Part shown: in pieces, positions 1 through 11,370 of the stretch
Position numbering within the stretch: position 1 is the first letter of the stretch
How the letters are laid out: every line of letters begins with the position of its first letter
Assembly: GCA_000469685.2 (NCBI GenBank)
Contig: LS997567.1
Span: 18,118,422-18,182,421, forward strand
Source: Haemonchus contortus
Lineage: Eukaryota > Nematoda > Chromadorea > Rhabditida > Trichostrongylidae
DNA length: 64,000 bases
Direction of reading: 5' to 3'
Program-made: the position numbers and the translations under genes
Notes under the pieces: model-generated
What the model was told of the DNA's origin: nothing
The model's database searches: none
Seen by the model: the letters and a program-made list of their open reading frames with translations, nothing else

Positions 1-550
1 TGTGTACCCCAAAGGTCTGAGCTGAACGGGGACACTCGAGGGATGTTAGGCCGACCTGTGAACACCCATGTCACGTCTGAATGACTAATCAATAAGATTC
101 GCACCGAATAAAACTAAGGAGTTTGAGGGAAAAGCATTCGCAAAGCCCGGCGGGCAGCGGAGGGCATTTCAAAGACATGAAAGTGTTGTCTCACCAAGAA
201 GTAGCTTATTGGCCAATCACCCAGTTTACACTATAACTACTTGATAAAAAATAAGATACCGCGATCGCCAAAAACTCACATCAACATCGAATGATCGCTA
301 ATTCCCCACACTTCAGATCCAACAGATACTGGTTGCACAACATCTACAGCCATCTGAAAAAAGATGATCACTTCCATGTCCTTGAATTGTCTTCTTGCTT
401 GTTACTGTTACAGAAGCTGCATCTGTGTCAATTAGCTTGCTATCCGTTTTCTAATGTCGATTGTGCCTCACCTAACGTACCATTTGCTATCACGACATAC
501 TGTAGAATGAGGAAGCAATGACAAAGACAAACAGTCTGAAATCGCTATCT
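1..550. other. No recognisable gene or element
   Basis: I see no recognisable coding region, RNA gene or repeat in this stretch. A 76-codon open frame at 291-521 has no motif and no splice context, and is probably chance. Confidence 0.4.
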
Positions 551-606
551 CTAGCAACCAGTCGGGCCGCCCAGCTAACGCCGGGCTTCCCTCCTTCTTA
601 TGGGGA

Positions 607-650
607 CGCCCGGCTTCGCCGGGCGCGGTGACGCCCGGCTACGCCGGGCG
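607..650. repeat. Pair of GC-rich hairpins
   Basis: Two near-identical hairpins lie side by side at 607-625 and 632-650. Each has an 8-bp stem (CGCCCGGC / GCCGGGCG) around a 3-nt loop (TTC or TAC). They belong to the GC-rich end of the composite repeat. A related but diverged stem occurs near 53,546-53,564. Confidence 0.75.
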
Positions 651-959
651 CTCCTTCTTCCTCTGAGAAATTTGCTATGCGCAAATAACACTTCGGATTC
701 TACTTTTTCTTTGAAAGCTGTACACCCTCAGTATTAGCTTCAAACTGTGCGCGATTTTTTCTGTAAGCCATCTTCGCTGTGTCCGAATAAAACATCGCAT
801 TATATCACAAAACTTATTTAGAGAATAAGTATTCAGACTTCATCGCGGCTGAGTCTACTATGTTAGCTACCATCAATGTTCCCAGCCAACTCCTTGTGCC
901 TTCAAGCTTCAACGGTCTGGGTCCGAACCAACAGCATTTATTCACGCCCAGTCCTTTGG

Positions 960-2310
960 GGCGGAGTTTCGTCTTGCAACCTATCAGTGTTTCCACCCTG
1001 CCGCCTGTATTCCTACCAAATTTGAACGCTCCAGGTCCAAGTTAAACCCCGCCCCTTGTGGGCGGAGTCCGGTCCTGCCACCCACCATAAGTGTTTACAC
1101 CCTGCCGCCTGTATTCCTACCAAATTTGAACGCTATAGGTCCAAGTTCGAGTTTTTCACACAAACCCCGCCCTTGTGGGAGGAGTCCGGTCCTGCCACCC
1201 ACCATAAGTGTTTCCACCCTGCCGACTGTATTCCTAACAAATTTGAACGCTATAGGTCCAAGTTCGAGTTTTTCACACAAACCCCGCCCTTGTGGGCGGA
1301 GTCCGGTCCTGCCACCCACCATAAGTGTTTCCACCCTGCCGTCTGTATTCCTAACAAATTTGAACGCTCTAGGTCCAAGTTTAAGTTTTTCACACAAACC
1401 ACGCCCCTTGTGGGCGGAGCTCGGTCCTGCCACCCACCATAAGTGTTTCCACCCTGCCGCCTGTACTCCTACCAAATTTGGACCCTCTAAGTCCAAGTTA
1501 ATTTTTTCACACAAACCCCGCCCCTCGTGGGCGGAGTCCGGTCCTGCCACCCACCATAAGTGTTTCCGCCCTGCCGCCTGTATTCCTACCAAATTTGAAC
1601 GCTATAGGTCCAAGTTTGAGTTTTTTACACAAACCCCGCCCCTTGTGGGCGGAGTCCGGTCCTGCCACCCACCATAAGTGTTTACACCCTGCCGTCTGTA
1701 TTCCTACCAAATTTGAACGCTCTAGGTCCAAGTTTAAGTTTTTCACACAAACTCCGCCCCTTGTAGGCGGAGTCCGGTCCTACCACCCACCATTAGTGTT
1801 CCCATCCTGCCCCCCTTACACCTACCAAATTTGAACTCTGTAGTTCGACGGGAACCGGAGTTATGAATTTGCGGCCCAAAATTTCTATCGCGCACGCCCC
1901 GCCCCCTTTGGGCGGAGTCCGGCCCCACCACCCACCATTAGTGTTCCCATCCCGCCCCCCTTACACCTACCAAATTTGAACTCTGTAGGTCGACGGAAAC
2001 CGGAGTTATGAATTTGCACTCAAACATTTATTTCGCACAAACCCCGCCCCCTGTGGGCGGAGTCCGGCCCTACTACCCACCATTAGTGTTCCCATCCTGC
2101 CCCCCTTACACCTACCAAATTTGAACTCTCTAGGTCGACGGGAACCGGAGTTATGAATTTCCGGTCAAACATTTATTTCGCACAAACCCCGCCCCCTGTG
2201 GGCGGAGTCCGGCCCCACCACCCACCATTAGTGTTCCCATCCTGCCCCCCTTACACCTACCAAATTTGAACTCTCTAGGCCGACGGGAACCGGAGTTATG
2301 AATTTCCGGT

Positions 2311-2312
<2 letters not shown>
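960..2312 (+). repeat. Minisatellite with 117-bp and 145-bp units
   Basis: The anchor GGCGGAGTCCGG recurs at 1061, 1178, 1295, 1413, 1530, 1648 and 1766, a period of 117-118 bp. It then recurs at 1911, 2056 and 2201, a period of 145 bp. The longer unit has an additional ~28 bp containing ACCGGAGTTATGAATTT. The 145-bp form also appears, inverted, at 38,501-38,970, where the spacing is again exactly 145. The short form may be a deletion derivative that later amplified. Confidence 0.9.

Positions 2313-2344
<32 letters not shown>
2312..2344. repeat. CA microsatellite
   Basis: A (CA)n run lies between the last minisatellite unit and the conserved terminus of the composite repeat. The equivalent slot is filled by TG/TGTCGG in copy 2 and by CAGA in copy 3. 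Confidence 0.9.
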
Positions 2345-2351
<7 letters not shown>

Positions 2352-2398
2352 AGACAAACCAACAGACACACTTAGCGCGTTATATATAGTAGGATGAT

Positions 2399-3055
2399 TG
2401 CAAGAAGTACAAATTTCAATTTCTAGCCAGAATATAAGGCTCACTGTCGGATAAGCAACCAATTAAGCTAAATCATTTCCTGTTCCTAAGTTTGTCACAG
2501 AATGCTCTCAGCTTAAGCCCTTGACTTGAAGAAAGCGTTCTACTTATTGTCACCATACTCGCATCAAGGACGAATTATTCACCATCGTACTCACTCTACG
2601 GTTCCACCGTGGTGCGTTGCTTTAAGGAGCTGACTTTAAAGTGGCTATAGAGATTTAGACGTCAGGTTTAGGCGGCATGTAATTTCTCACGCTCCATGCA
2701 GCAACCATCCGAACTCATTTACATGGGGAAACCGTCCAAAAATACGATTTGTACCTTCATACATCGCTTTACATTCAAACTCTAAAAGAGTTACGCTACA
2801 TCCGGAATTCCTTCAAGTTTCATGATGCACTACCACATGCGAATGTTTCAGTCTCTTATCGTCAAAAACATAGAGGAGATAAAAGTATGAAGTCTTAAGC
2901 GTCAGTCAGTGCCGTTTAGAAAGCACCTTCGCATTCGGCTAGGTTCCGTGGTGATCTACCAAATGCATATTTGGTCTATGCAATGACTTCGGTGGACGCC
3001 CCGAACCAGTCTGGTACCAATCATCCGTCCCCAAAGGAATTGAATTTTGCATATG
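2399..3055. other. No recognisable gene or element
   Basis: This is AT-rich sequence without long frames on either strand and without a repeat I recognise. Confidence 0.4.
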
Positions 3056-3059
3056 CCTG

Positions 3060-3150
3060 AGAGTATACCGGACCGGTATGGGATTCGACTACCGGACCGC
3101 GTGTGTGACAGTGCGCCACTTGCCACTAGACCACCAGCCGCTCGTCAAAT
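3060..3150 (-). repeat. Possible tRNA-derived (SINE-like) segment
   Basis: The minus strand contains TGGTCTAGTGGC, close to a pol III A box. About 40 nt later it has GTAGTCGAATCCC, a slightly damaged B box. I cannot draw a full cloverleaf, so this is more likely a SINE head or tRNA relic than a working tRNA gene. Confidence 0.35.
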
Positions 3151-3516
3151 TATAGTACTTGTAACTAACGAAAGTCTCATGACTAGACGAAACAGCTCTT
3201 AAAGCATCGGGTCTCGAAAAATAATTAACATCGTACAGAAAGCCATGAGTAGCGAACCCACATTTCTACTTGCTTTTTTGCCGATCTAATGCAGAACATC
3301 ACGTGAATGAAGCTAGTACTGAGTGGAGTTTTAGACCAAACGAATTAGTTCGTATGTAAGAAATCTCCGTCTGTTGCATTTTATTCCACGGTTCTGTCCT
3401 GTTCTGATTGATGTTAACTCGTTCTACGTCAGTGCGCCGGCGGACTATGAAAGCAACCACTTGACTCTGATAAAGTAAGGATAGATGGTCGCAGTGGCCA
3501 TTCAGGATAGGATGTA

Positions 3517-6500
3517 CGGGGTGGCCCACATGAAGTGTGACGGGCAATAAAAAAATCGAATTATGGGCTTCTAGACTAGAGGATTCGGTTATCTCTTGGA
3601 CCGAGAAAAACCCGGAGAACGTCCGCTAAAGCTCTCAGCAGGAATGGGCACCAGCCCACAGCGCAAAGAAGAGACTGCAATGATGTGAGACCACGCTTCC
3701 GGATTTCTAAACGAAGGATGTTTGGCCTTCACACTCCTAGATTTCAAGCCTTTAGAGTTCTCTGCATAGTCGATTAAGGATCAAAAAGCCTGCCTTTCAA
3801 ACACAGGTCTTAAGACTCTCTGAGGAAGCTCTCTTTTGAAAACGCGGAATGAAATGCATTGCGTGCATTCTTGAAAACTCAAGGAGGTTGGATACTCGCA
3901 TTAAGGCGAAAGATGGCCATTCTGAGTGCGACATGTGAAATGTTGTTTACAATTTTTGTGATGATTGTATGGAAGTAAATGTTTCCTATTTGGTTTGATT
4001 TGTATAATTTTGGTGTTCTACGGATCTCCTTCACAGTGACCTCTCTCTCACTGAAGGATCCCCAGCCGGTTAGTGACGAGGCTACGTAGGGAGTCCCCAG
4101 GTGGCGGATAGGAGAATTAAACCTCGACCAAAAGTCACCAGTACTAGCCCAGAGATGCAAGTGGTTTCGGGGGATGGACTCCTTGATACTGCTGTGCCGG
4201 GTCGATATACCCTCTGTTTCTCGCACGCGTATCTGGGGGGCGATTTGGGGCCGCCTCCAAAAACAAAGCCCCTCGTCCACTTCGGGAAAGCCTGGCAAGC
4301 CCCTACGTCAGAGCCTGGCAAGCTGCAAGTTGGGTATTTAAACGCCATAAACAGTAATAGAAATGGGTCTCATTCCTATGAAGCTGAGGGAGCCTCCAAT
4401 ACGGCAGCGTTGGAAAGGACTGCTCGGTAGAGGCTGCTAAAAATTTCTCAGGGCCAAAACAGGCTCTCAAAAGGAGAAGGACTAAGACGGTGATCTGTAC
4501 TTTCGACGCGCGAACGCTTGCATCGGAAGCGTGTATAGAAGACCTGATGATGCAAGCTAGGAAAATCACATGGGACGTCATCGGACTGGCCGAGACGAGA
4601 AGGCATCGCCCGCTGCACACTGTATTTGAGACTGGAGAAGAACTGTTCCTTGGAACATGCGACAGCAGAGGCGTTGACAGTGTAGGTGTCCTCGTCAATA
4701 CGCACTTGGCCATGAACATCTATTCGTACGAAAGCTTAACAACCCGAATCGGACGCTTGCGATTAAGAAGATGTGGCTCAACCCCATCTCTCACCATCTT
4801 CGTTGCCTACGCACCAAAATCAAGCTATGAAGAAGTTGGAGGCATTTTTTGGATCTGGAGAGGCACTACAGAGAAGAACATACTTTCTTCAAGGACATCA
4901 TCGGTGATTTCAACGCCAAGATTGGCCCCAAAAGAACGGCTGAACAACTCCACATTCTGACTCACGGAATGGAATGGAATGGAATGAGCAGGGTGAAAGG
5001 CCATCCGAGTTTATCATGTCGACCCACACCATCCATGGTAACTCGCAATTCCATAAGCACTCTCATTTACGATGGACATGGGAGTCACCTGGTTGACAGT
5101 ACTATCATGAGATAGACCACATCATCTTCAATCCTGACGTCGCTGTTGTTCCGAGGTTCTACACGGGATCGGACCATCGTCTCCTTCGCGCTTTGTTCTG
5201 CTTCTTAGTGCGTGGAGAGAGAGCTAGAGAAATTTAGGAAACGAAGCCCCAAGACTTCCATCAACTGGGACCACTTCGCTTCCCTTGCCAGTAAATGGGG
5301 AGATTCCGTTATCAAAAACATCGATGAAGAATACAATCGGCTCGTCGAACATCTTCACGATAGCGCTGAGAAGGCAGGGAATCTACAAGAAAATAAGAGA
5401 CGGCTCTCTTCGAAGACTCTCGAGCCGATACGCCGGCGTGGAATCGCGTGAGATACAGGCAATCGTCAACAAACGTCCGAACTTGCGAAGCTATGCAGAG
5501 AAGTGATAAAGGAAGATCTGAAAGAGAAAAGAGCAGTTCTTACTGAAGCCTTCGAGGCCGGAAAGAGCATTCGCAAAGCATTCCCGGAGCTTCATCAATT
5601 TCAAAACCTAGATGACTTCCCTCGTCGTTCTGGTGGAACTGTTACTGCATCCCGAAAGGTAATGGAGAGAGTCATCTACAACTTCTACTCTGATCTCTTC
5701 CACGGCCGGGTCTACCTGCCTACCTACCATCTTAGGCAAGACGGATAGGTCGTCCCTTCAATTCTCCTCTCCGAAATTCGGCATGCCATCGCGTCGATGA
5801 GAAATGGTGCGGCACCCGTTCGTGACAGGATCAAAGCAGAAATCTAAAGAGCCTTCCGCCAACCATTGTCAGAGCCCTGGCCCGGCTTTTCACGCGGTAC
5901 CTGTCACAATGCAAAATGCCCACTTCGTGGAAACCTAGCAAAACCGTATTGCTGTAAACGAATGGAGATTCAAACGACATCGGCAATTATCGCCCAATTT
6001 GCCTGCTCTCTGCAATCCATAAACTTTCTACACGAGTCATCCTTAACAGGGCTGGTAGAATACTAGATGAAGGACAGCCATGCGAGCTCGCAGGGTTTCG
6101 GAGAGGTTTGAGTACAATCGATCATATCCACACCGTTACAAAACTCAATGAAGTATCGCGGGAGTACATAACGCCGTTAAATCTCACGTTCATTGAAATG
6201 AAGAAGGCCTTCGATACCATCGAGGCAAATGCCCCAAATGCAATGGTAATCGAGCCCTTGGCAACCAGAGTTTTCCTACTCAATTGTAAGGATGCTTCGA
6301 GAGCTATACAACAATTTCACGACTAGGGCCTATAAAGAATTCATCATCATTATAGAGAGGGGTTCGACAGGGCGATACCATCTCGTCCAAACTTTCAGTG
6401 CCGTTCTCGAGAACGTCATGCGTCATATGGAATTGGAAAGCATGGGAGTGAAGGTCGTCGGCCGCTATTCACATCACCTCCACTTTGCATATGACATCGT

Positions 6501-7352
6501 GCTCATAACAAACAACATCGAGCAGGCGGAACAAATGCTAGCCAAATTCAACAACGCTTGAGGAAAGATCGGCTTGAGACTGAACTTAACGAAGACGATG
6601 TTCTTGCGGAAGGGATCGGTACCTGATGCTCCTTACATGCTGAACGGAACGAATATCTCTGAATGCTCCAGCTATGTGTATCTAGGTCGAGAAGTCAACA
6701 TGATGAACGACCTAGCTCCTGAGTTGAGCAGACGGAAACGCGCGGCGTGGGGAGCATTTAAGAACATCGAGGGAGTAGTGAAGAAAACGAGAATATCGAA
6801 GAAGAACTCCGCGTCGACACTGCTTGCTTAGACATATGCCTTCCTGCTCTGACATATGCCAAGAGACTTGGACTCAACGAATCCAGGATGAGCATGCAGT
6901 TAACGTCATTGGACGCGCTGTGGAAAGGACCCCATACACGCAAGTGCAGAAGGGAATCGGGAGTTTCGAGCTCCGTCGACGAACGAAGATCAGGGATGCC
7001 GTTGATCACGCCAAGAAATCGAAAACCAGGTGAGCTGCGCACGTCTTGCGATATAGTGATGACCGTTGAACCGGGGCGATTACTGACTGGACTTCTCGGG
7101 ACATCAAGCGAACACCAGGACGGCCGCCATTGAGATGGCCAGACGTCTTCACGAAAGCTCTGAACGAAAGGAATGTTGGACTTCGTGTCCCTGAAGCGAG
7201 GACGATTCACTGGACCACTCTGGCTCGCGACAGGAACGAATGGGGACGTTACTGGCGCCCGCTCCAGGAAATTGATGATCAACGAGACGACAGGTGATAC
7301 AGGTGAATTTTAATGTTAGTTTTCTATGTCACACTTCATGTGGGTCACCCTG
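3517..7352. mobile_element. Element with mariner-like terminal inverted repeats, split by LINE A
   Basis: The left end at 3517 and the right end at 7352 are inverted copies sharing GGGTG-CCCACATGAAGTGTGAC, with about two mismatches in 24 bp. Both are flanked by TA (3515-3516 and 7353-7354), the usual Tc1/mariner target duplication. Most of the interior (from about 4.1 kb to 7.31 kb) is a LINE A insertion that ends about 40 bp from the right terminus. No transposase remains in the ~0.6 kb that is not LINE. The pairing of these two ends is inference. They could also be ends of two separate copies. Confidence 0.5.
4101..7312 (+). pseudogene. RTE-type non-LTR retrotransposon, family A (endonuclease plus reverse transcriptase), inactivated
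   Basis: The element would encode one polyprotein with an AP-type endonuclease followed by reverse transcriptase. Endonuclease-like sequence runs from about 4490 (frame with LAETRR and VLVNTHLAMN) to about 5200. RT-like sequence runs from about 5500 to 6820, including LTFIEMKKAFDTIE and YVYLGREVNMMNDL. A C-terminal region ends near 7290. The frame is broken many times: for example, the QGDTIS block at about 6367 is out of frame with its surroundings. The catalytic FADD motif reads FAYD near 6487, which removes a metal-binding aspartate. The 3' end has GGTGATACAGGTGA before 7312. It sits inside the inverted-repeat pair 3517/7352. The clade is named from memory of hookworm RTE elements. It is certainly dead. 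Confidence 0.85.
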
Positions 7353-7361
7353 TATATCGTT

Positions 7362-7675
7362 GGAAGTAGTTTCGGGCGCTGATCTCTAATCTGTGTTCCA
7401 AATCTGCTAAAAGATTCTGGGAACAAAGTTACGGGATCAGTACATCCCTGCGTTATTCCACGGTACCGAACGGATCATTGAGCAGAGCAAGGATCCAGCT
7501 ATGCAACGGTGGCGCAGCTGGTAGGAATGAGATAAAGGTTCGATTCCGTGATGGATGCGCTCGTTTTGCTTTTCCATTGAATGGGTCCCAAACCCTTGCA
7601 AAACGTTTTAAGGTTCATTGTTGGGCGTTCCCTTACAATTTAGGATCCGTGGAATGGTAATCCAATGAAAAGGTT
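7362..7675 (+). repeat. SINE-like repeat, copy 1
   Basis: About 314 bp match the reverse complement of 11,057-11,370 over the full length. In the middle are A-box-like (GGTGGCGCAGCTGG) and B-box-like (GGTTCGATTCC) pol III promoter motifs. They lie about 130 bp from the upstream end rather than at it, which is unusual for a simple tRNA-headed SINE. It has no coding capacity. Confidence 0.7.
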
Positions 7676-8317
7676 TTTTCACCACGGCTGACCGAATAGA
7701 TATTCCCGCCCCTCTACCTCGAACAGTGAAGACGGTGTTCCGCACTGTCTGGCAGCTAACTGCACTTAAGGTAGAAGGTGGCCGAATGACTAATCTGACC
7801 AGAGCCCTCTCTGGGAAGGATATGGTCCACACTGTGGCACTTTCGAAGCGGTGGTACAAGTTAACTGGCACTGTTGGAGAAATACTGTGGTACAATAGTT
7901 CATCGATTTATGTGCACATATGATTATCCTCTGATTCTTGAGATGAACGCTATTTCAAGAAGCCCCGTACATGAGGTAAGCATGGCGGTAAGGTGGCACT
8001 TGATACCACGGCTGTACTCAATATCTTCAATCCACTTACGACTTGTTTTGAAGTTATCCCCTAAGCCTCCATTCTTGATTTGAAGTGCATCCAGAGGAAA
8101 TGACTATCGTGCGATGAGATTACTACATTACGAAGGTTGCCTTTTATATTTTAGGATTGAGCAACACTAGTATTGCAATCTGGTAACTGACAACTCTATC
8201 TAAAGTTTGACATTTATGAGGTTGTAGGTACTCAGAACGTTTTGACATATGAGCCTTTGACGCTCTTTGTGTTGTTTACACTAACTTAAAAAATTTACTC
8301 AGGCCCTTGGCGCTCCC

Positions 8318-8336
8318 TCCCCCCCCCCCCCCCCCA
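8318..8336. repeat. Poly-C tract
   Basis: A homopolymeric C run lies within a C-rich stretch. Similar C or G runs occur near 34,886, 35,838, 49,243 and 51,098. Lengths in an assembly are unreliable for such tracts. Confidence 0.8.
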
Positions 8337-8404
8337 CTTAGGCCAAAACTCCTTTCCCTTTAACCTCCCCCTCCCTCTTTGGCGATGAAGCTCATTAAGG
8401 ACCA

Positions 8405-9310
8405 TTGCTTATCTATGGTATGGTGATTTTACCCGAAGTCGTAGCTCACTCCAAAACGATTTTCGTGGAGGTCTCCAAAAACAGTTGTTGTTCCGATGCT
8501 GTGTGCAAACTAATATTGCAAGATCGTCATGTGACCTATCGTGAGATTGGGACAACCTTAGGCATTAAAGGGACCAGCATACATTCAATATTGCATGAAC
8601 ATATGAGTGTAAAAAAATTTGTTCGCGTCGGATCCCACAAAATTTGTGAATCCCTCAAAAAAAGTCTCGTGTCGATTGTTCGAAAGAAATGCTCAAACAA
8701 TACGATCGCGGTGCTTCGAAACACGTCTATGACATCGTGACAGGTGATGGATCATGAAACAGCAGTCGACCGTATGGGTATTTCGAGATGAGGCAAATCG
8801 TCCAAAAGCTGTCCGCGTACGAAGCACTTCCAAGCAAATGGTCGCCTGTTTTCTTTTTGGAAAACTGGTCATGCCGCAACCGTTTAACTAGAAGAAGCAG
8901 AACAGTCAATTCTGAGTGGTATACAACCATTTGTTTGCCAGTTGCCTTATCCAAAAAATCAGGAAAACCAACTGCTGAAGACGGATCACACTTCACCGCG
9001 ACAATGCGAGCTCCCAACCATCAGCTCAAACAACTGCATTTCTGAGCACTCAAAACAACGATTCGATGAGTCATCAGCCATATAGTCCCCAGGCGACTTC
9101 TTCTTATCCCGTACGTGAAAAATAAAATGAGATGTCAACGTTTTTCGACACCTGAAGAGGCTTTGATGCGTTCAGAATGCATGTTTTAGAGTTACCTCAA
9201 TCATAATGGCAAAATTGCTTCGACAATTGGTTCTAACACATGCAAAAGTGTATAGATCTTAATGGGGAACAGTTTTAAAGGCAGCAAAGCGATTTTCAAT
9301 GATTAACATT
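8405..9310 (+). pseudogene. Mariner transposase, decayed
   Basis: The first frame (8405-8740) has the helix-turn-helix style sequence HVTYREIGTTLGI and then ILHEHMSVKKF, typical of the mariner DNA-binding region. A second frame (8788-9045) has KWSPVFFLENW and SEWYTTICLP, matching the catalytic region. Further downstream come the remnants PYVKNKMRCQRFSTPEEAL and a C-terminal piece up to about 9310. Frameshifts separate the blocks, and the first catalytic aspartate box reads GDGS followed by a stop. I found no terminal inverted repeats around it. It is a dead Tc1/mariner copy. Confidence 0.8.
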
Positions 9311-10009
9311 TATTTTTGTTTTCTAATCCCGAAATGTAGAAGGCAACCTACGTAACTTTATGGTAACTTATCCTTCCATCTTATCCGCTAATCTCGATAG
9401 GTAGACAGATTGGTCCGCTCGCTTTGCACCTGATAGTTACAACCACATAAGACATCGCAAATTGGCGATAATAGTCTAATTCGAAAGGTCATGTCCTCTC
9501 ACACTTTCACTTAATTTCCGTAGACGGCACTCTGTCGTGATTATACAAAACGTGTTTTTCATGTACGCGGAAGTGTGGCTTCTTCTGACACTCGAGCAAT
9601 AGAAGGTCATGACTCTTCTACCAGCGCCATGAAAATGGACCAGGTCACAAAGTTGGAAGCTACGTTCCACTTTGGAACCGCTATATTTCTACAAACGTAC
9701 GAGGTTTCTCTTTTGAGTCCATCGCCGCTCTTATCATTAGGTGATCGCACAGACTCGTTGTGATCGTCTTTCAAAAACTCGACTTCCTCGCAGTGAACAA
9801 CGAGCTTGTTTTCATAACATCGGAATGTATAGTTGTGAAGCCCTCTACTACCTTCCGTTCACTCTTAGGTGCTCACATTTTGCTGCAAGAACGAAAGTCC
9901 TCCATTAACCTATTGGCGACCGAACCTTCTAAGCGTGAGCGTGTGGGACCGACCGTGTTTTTTTCGCGGGCCTTTGCTGTGGCCCACCTGCGGGCCAACT
10001 AAATTCTTA
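9311..10009. other. No recognisable gene or element
   Basis: Only short open frames lie here, without motifs. No repeat is identified. Confidence 0.35.
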
Positions 10010-10149
10010 TGCACCCCCCTTTTGCGGTAAAGTTCCATCAAAATGTCACAGAAGAAAAGATAAGTCAGGCAAAAACGTTGCTACGTTGTGGATGACCTTT
10101 TACTTATTTTGTGAGATTTGGTGGAACTTTATCTCAAAAAATGGGTGCG
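10010..10149. mobile_element. 140-bp MITE with TA duplication
   Basis: The left half (TGCACCCCCC, then GGTAAAGTTCCATCAAAAT) is mirrored by the right half (reading inward GCACCCATTTTTTGAGATAA, then AGTTCCACCAAAT). TA flanks both ends at 10,008-10,009 and 10,150-10,151. This is consistent with a small non-autonomous Tc1/mariner-type element. Confidence 0.65.
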
Positions 10150-10310
10150 TAAAACATCATCCACCGCTACTTTCTTAGGCTCCAACTGTTAGGAAATAGA
10201 AAACTGCTCAATTCATCTCTGATTCTTCACGGCTTGTGTGGTTCAGACCAAACGAAATATTACAAAACTTTGTCTAGACACTAGGGACGAGTTTTGTCCT
10301 CAAATCTTCG

Positions 10311-10583
10311 ATGGAATGGTTGGAGACAGATAGCACTGTTAAGCTAAACATTGTGGAACCCTTAGTTCGAATTGTTTTCGGCAAGCCTCCCCCTCCAGAA
10401 AAAAAATTACAAATAAAGTCCGAAAGGGAGCTGGTGAAGAAGCACTGGTTGCTTCATGGAATACCCATAAAAAAGATCGTGCTCATAAGCCATGCCAAAA
10501 GGGCCTCATCAAAATGCATCAAGTGTCCCAAAGTTTTACTTCGAGTATTTTTTCGAGCTAGTACTCGTAGTATAGGTGAGTGA
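10311..10583 (+). other. 90-codon open frame, unrecognised
   Basis: This is the longest frame in a stretch (10,150-11,056) without identified genes. It has a basic composition and no family motif, and no splice site supports it. It is probably chance, but I cannot exclude an exon. Two palindromic GTGGCCCGCCGGCGGG-type motifs lie downstream at about 10,778-10,845. Confidence 0.15.
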
Positions 10584-10777
10584 CCAGTTGATAACGCTTG
10601 ATTTTGCTTCTTTTAATACTTTCCTCACATGAACTTTTGTTTTCTCTTATAACTACAGTTTGAAGTGAATGGATCATGGACCACAACGCTTCAGGACACT
10701 CTAAAAGGTTGTAAGCCTAGCTGATACATGAAAACGTCGAAAAATATAAAACGAATAATAAATAATGCAAATTCTAT

Positions 10778-10845
10778 CGTGGCCCGCCGGCGGGTCACGC
10801 GGTCTCAGGAGCATGATATGATGTGGCTCGCCGGCGGGCCACGCG
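10778..10845. repeat. Two palindromic GC-rich motifs, direct repeat
   Basis: GTGGCCCGCCGGCGGGTCAC and GTGGCTCGCCGGCGGGCCAC occur about 44 bp apart. Each is self-complementary and each is followed by GCGGTC. The right-hand context CCACGCGGTCGTCAATGGCTTAA resembles 40,600-40,625, so these are probably ends of another dispersed element. Confidence 0.55.
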
Positions 10846-11056
10846 GTCGTCAATGGCTTAAATACGTAGACACCACGATCGGCAAGAATATTTCGCTGGC
10901 GACATGTTGGGGAGCGTTTGACCAGGTGAATCATTCAGAACTTTTCCTTTGAGGCTTCTGAAGCCCATTTTGAACGAACATTTGTGATTTCTGTTTAGCT
11001 CGGATGAAGCTCCTCTTTATTCGGCCAGTGTGGGGCAAAAGACTCCCTTGTAATAC

Positions 11057-11370
11057 CTTTTCAATGTTCCTAAATTGTGAGGGAGCTTCTTAGATGCCCA
11101 ACATTGAGCCTAAAAACGTTTCCCAAGCATTTAGGACGCATTTCATGGAAAAGCAAAACGAGCGCATGCATCAAGGAATCGAACCCTGAAGTCATGCTTA
11201 CCAGTCTACCACCGTACCAGTTGCGCCACCGTTGCACACATTTGCTCGGCTCAATGCTGCGTTCGGGACGGTGTTATAACAAAGGGAGGCGTTGGTCCCG
11301 TAACATTGCTCCCAGATTCGTTTAGCAGGTTTGGAAAACAGATTTGAGATCAGCGTTCGAAACCACCGAC
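11057..11370 (-). repeat. SINE-like repeat, copy 2
   Basis: This is the reverse complement of the repeat at 7362-7675 over about 314 bp. The minus strand has GGTGGCGCAACTGG and GGGTTCGATTCC as A- and B-box-like motifs. The spacing between the boxes is close to that of a tRNA, but the acceptor stem does not pair. I call it a SINE rather than a tRNA gene. Confidence 0.7.

Larger units (their letters stand above)
551..2398 (+). mobile_element. Composite dispersed repeat, copy 1 (GC hairpins, body, minisatellite, CA array, conserved end)
   Basis: This copy starts with a GC-rich end near 551-660 and then has about 300 bp of AT-rich body. A tandem minisatellite, a CA array and a conserved terminus at 2371-2398 (core TTATATATAGTAGGAT) follow. 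The GC-rich end and the first ~100 bp of body match, in reverse orientation, 53,450-53,580. The terminus matches 52,271-52,296 and, more loosely, 37,315-37,336 and 40,547-40,574. The same order of parts in several places shows one element family. No transposase-like frame is present, so it is non-autonomous. The class is unknown; a Helitron or Helentron-derived element is one possibility because such elements often carry internal tandem arrays. The long frames inside are products of the repeat unit, not genes. Confidence 0.6.

Noticed and set aside
607..650. GC hairpins as bacterial-type terminators
   Set aside because: There is no T-tract, no bacterial gene and a eukaryotic context. The hairpins belong to a dispersed element end.
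1056..1931. Several overlapping frames of 60-183 codons on both strands
   Set aside because: They repeat with the 117/145-bp minisatellite period (for example the same 39-residue block recurs), so they are satellite translations.
960..2312. CRISPR-like array (regular repeats)
   Set aside because: The repeats are contiguous 117- or 145-bp units without unique spacers, in a nematode-type genome, with no cas-like genes.
11190..11250. Possible functional tRNA gene on the minus strand
   Set aside because: A- and B-box-like motifs are present, but I cannot pair the acceptor stem. The same segment is repeated inside a 314-bp family at 7362, so it is a SINE-type repeat.
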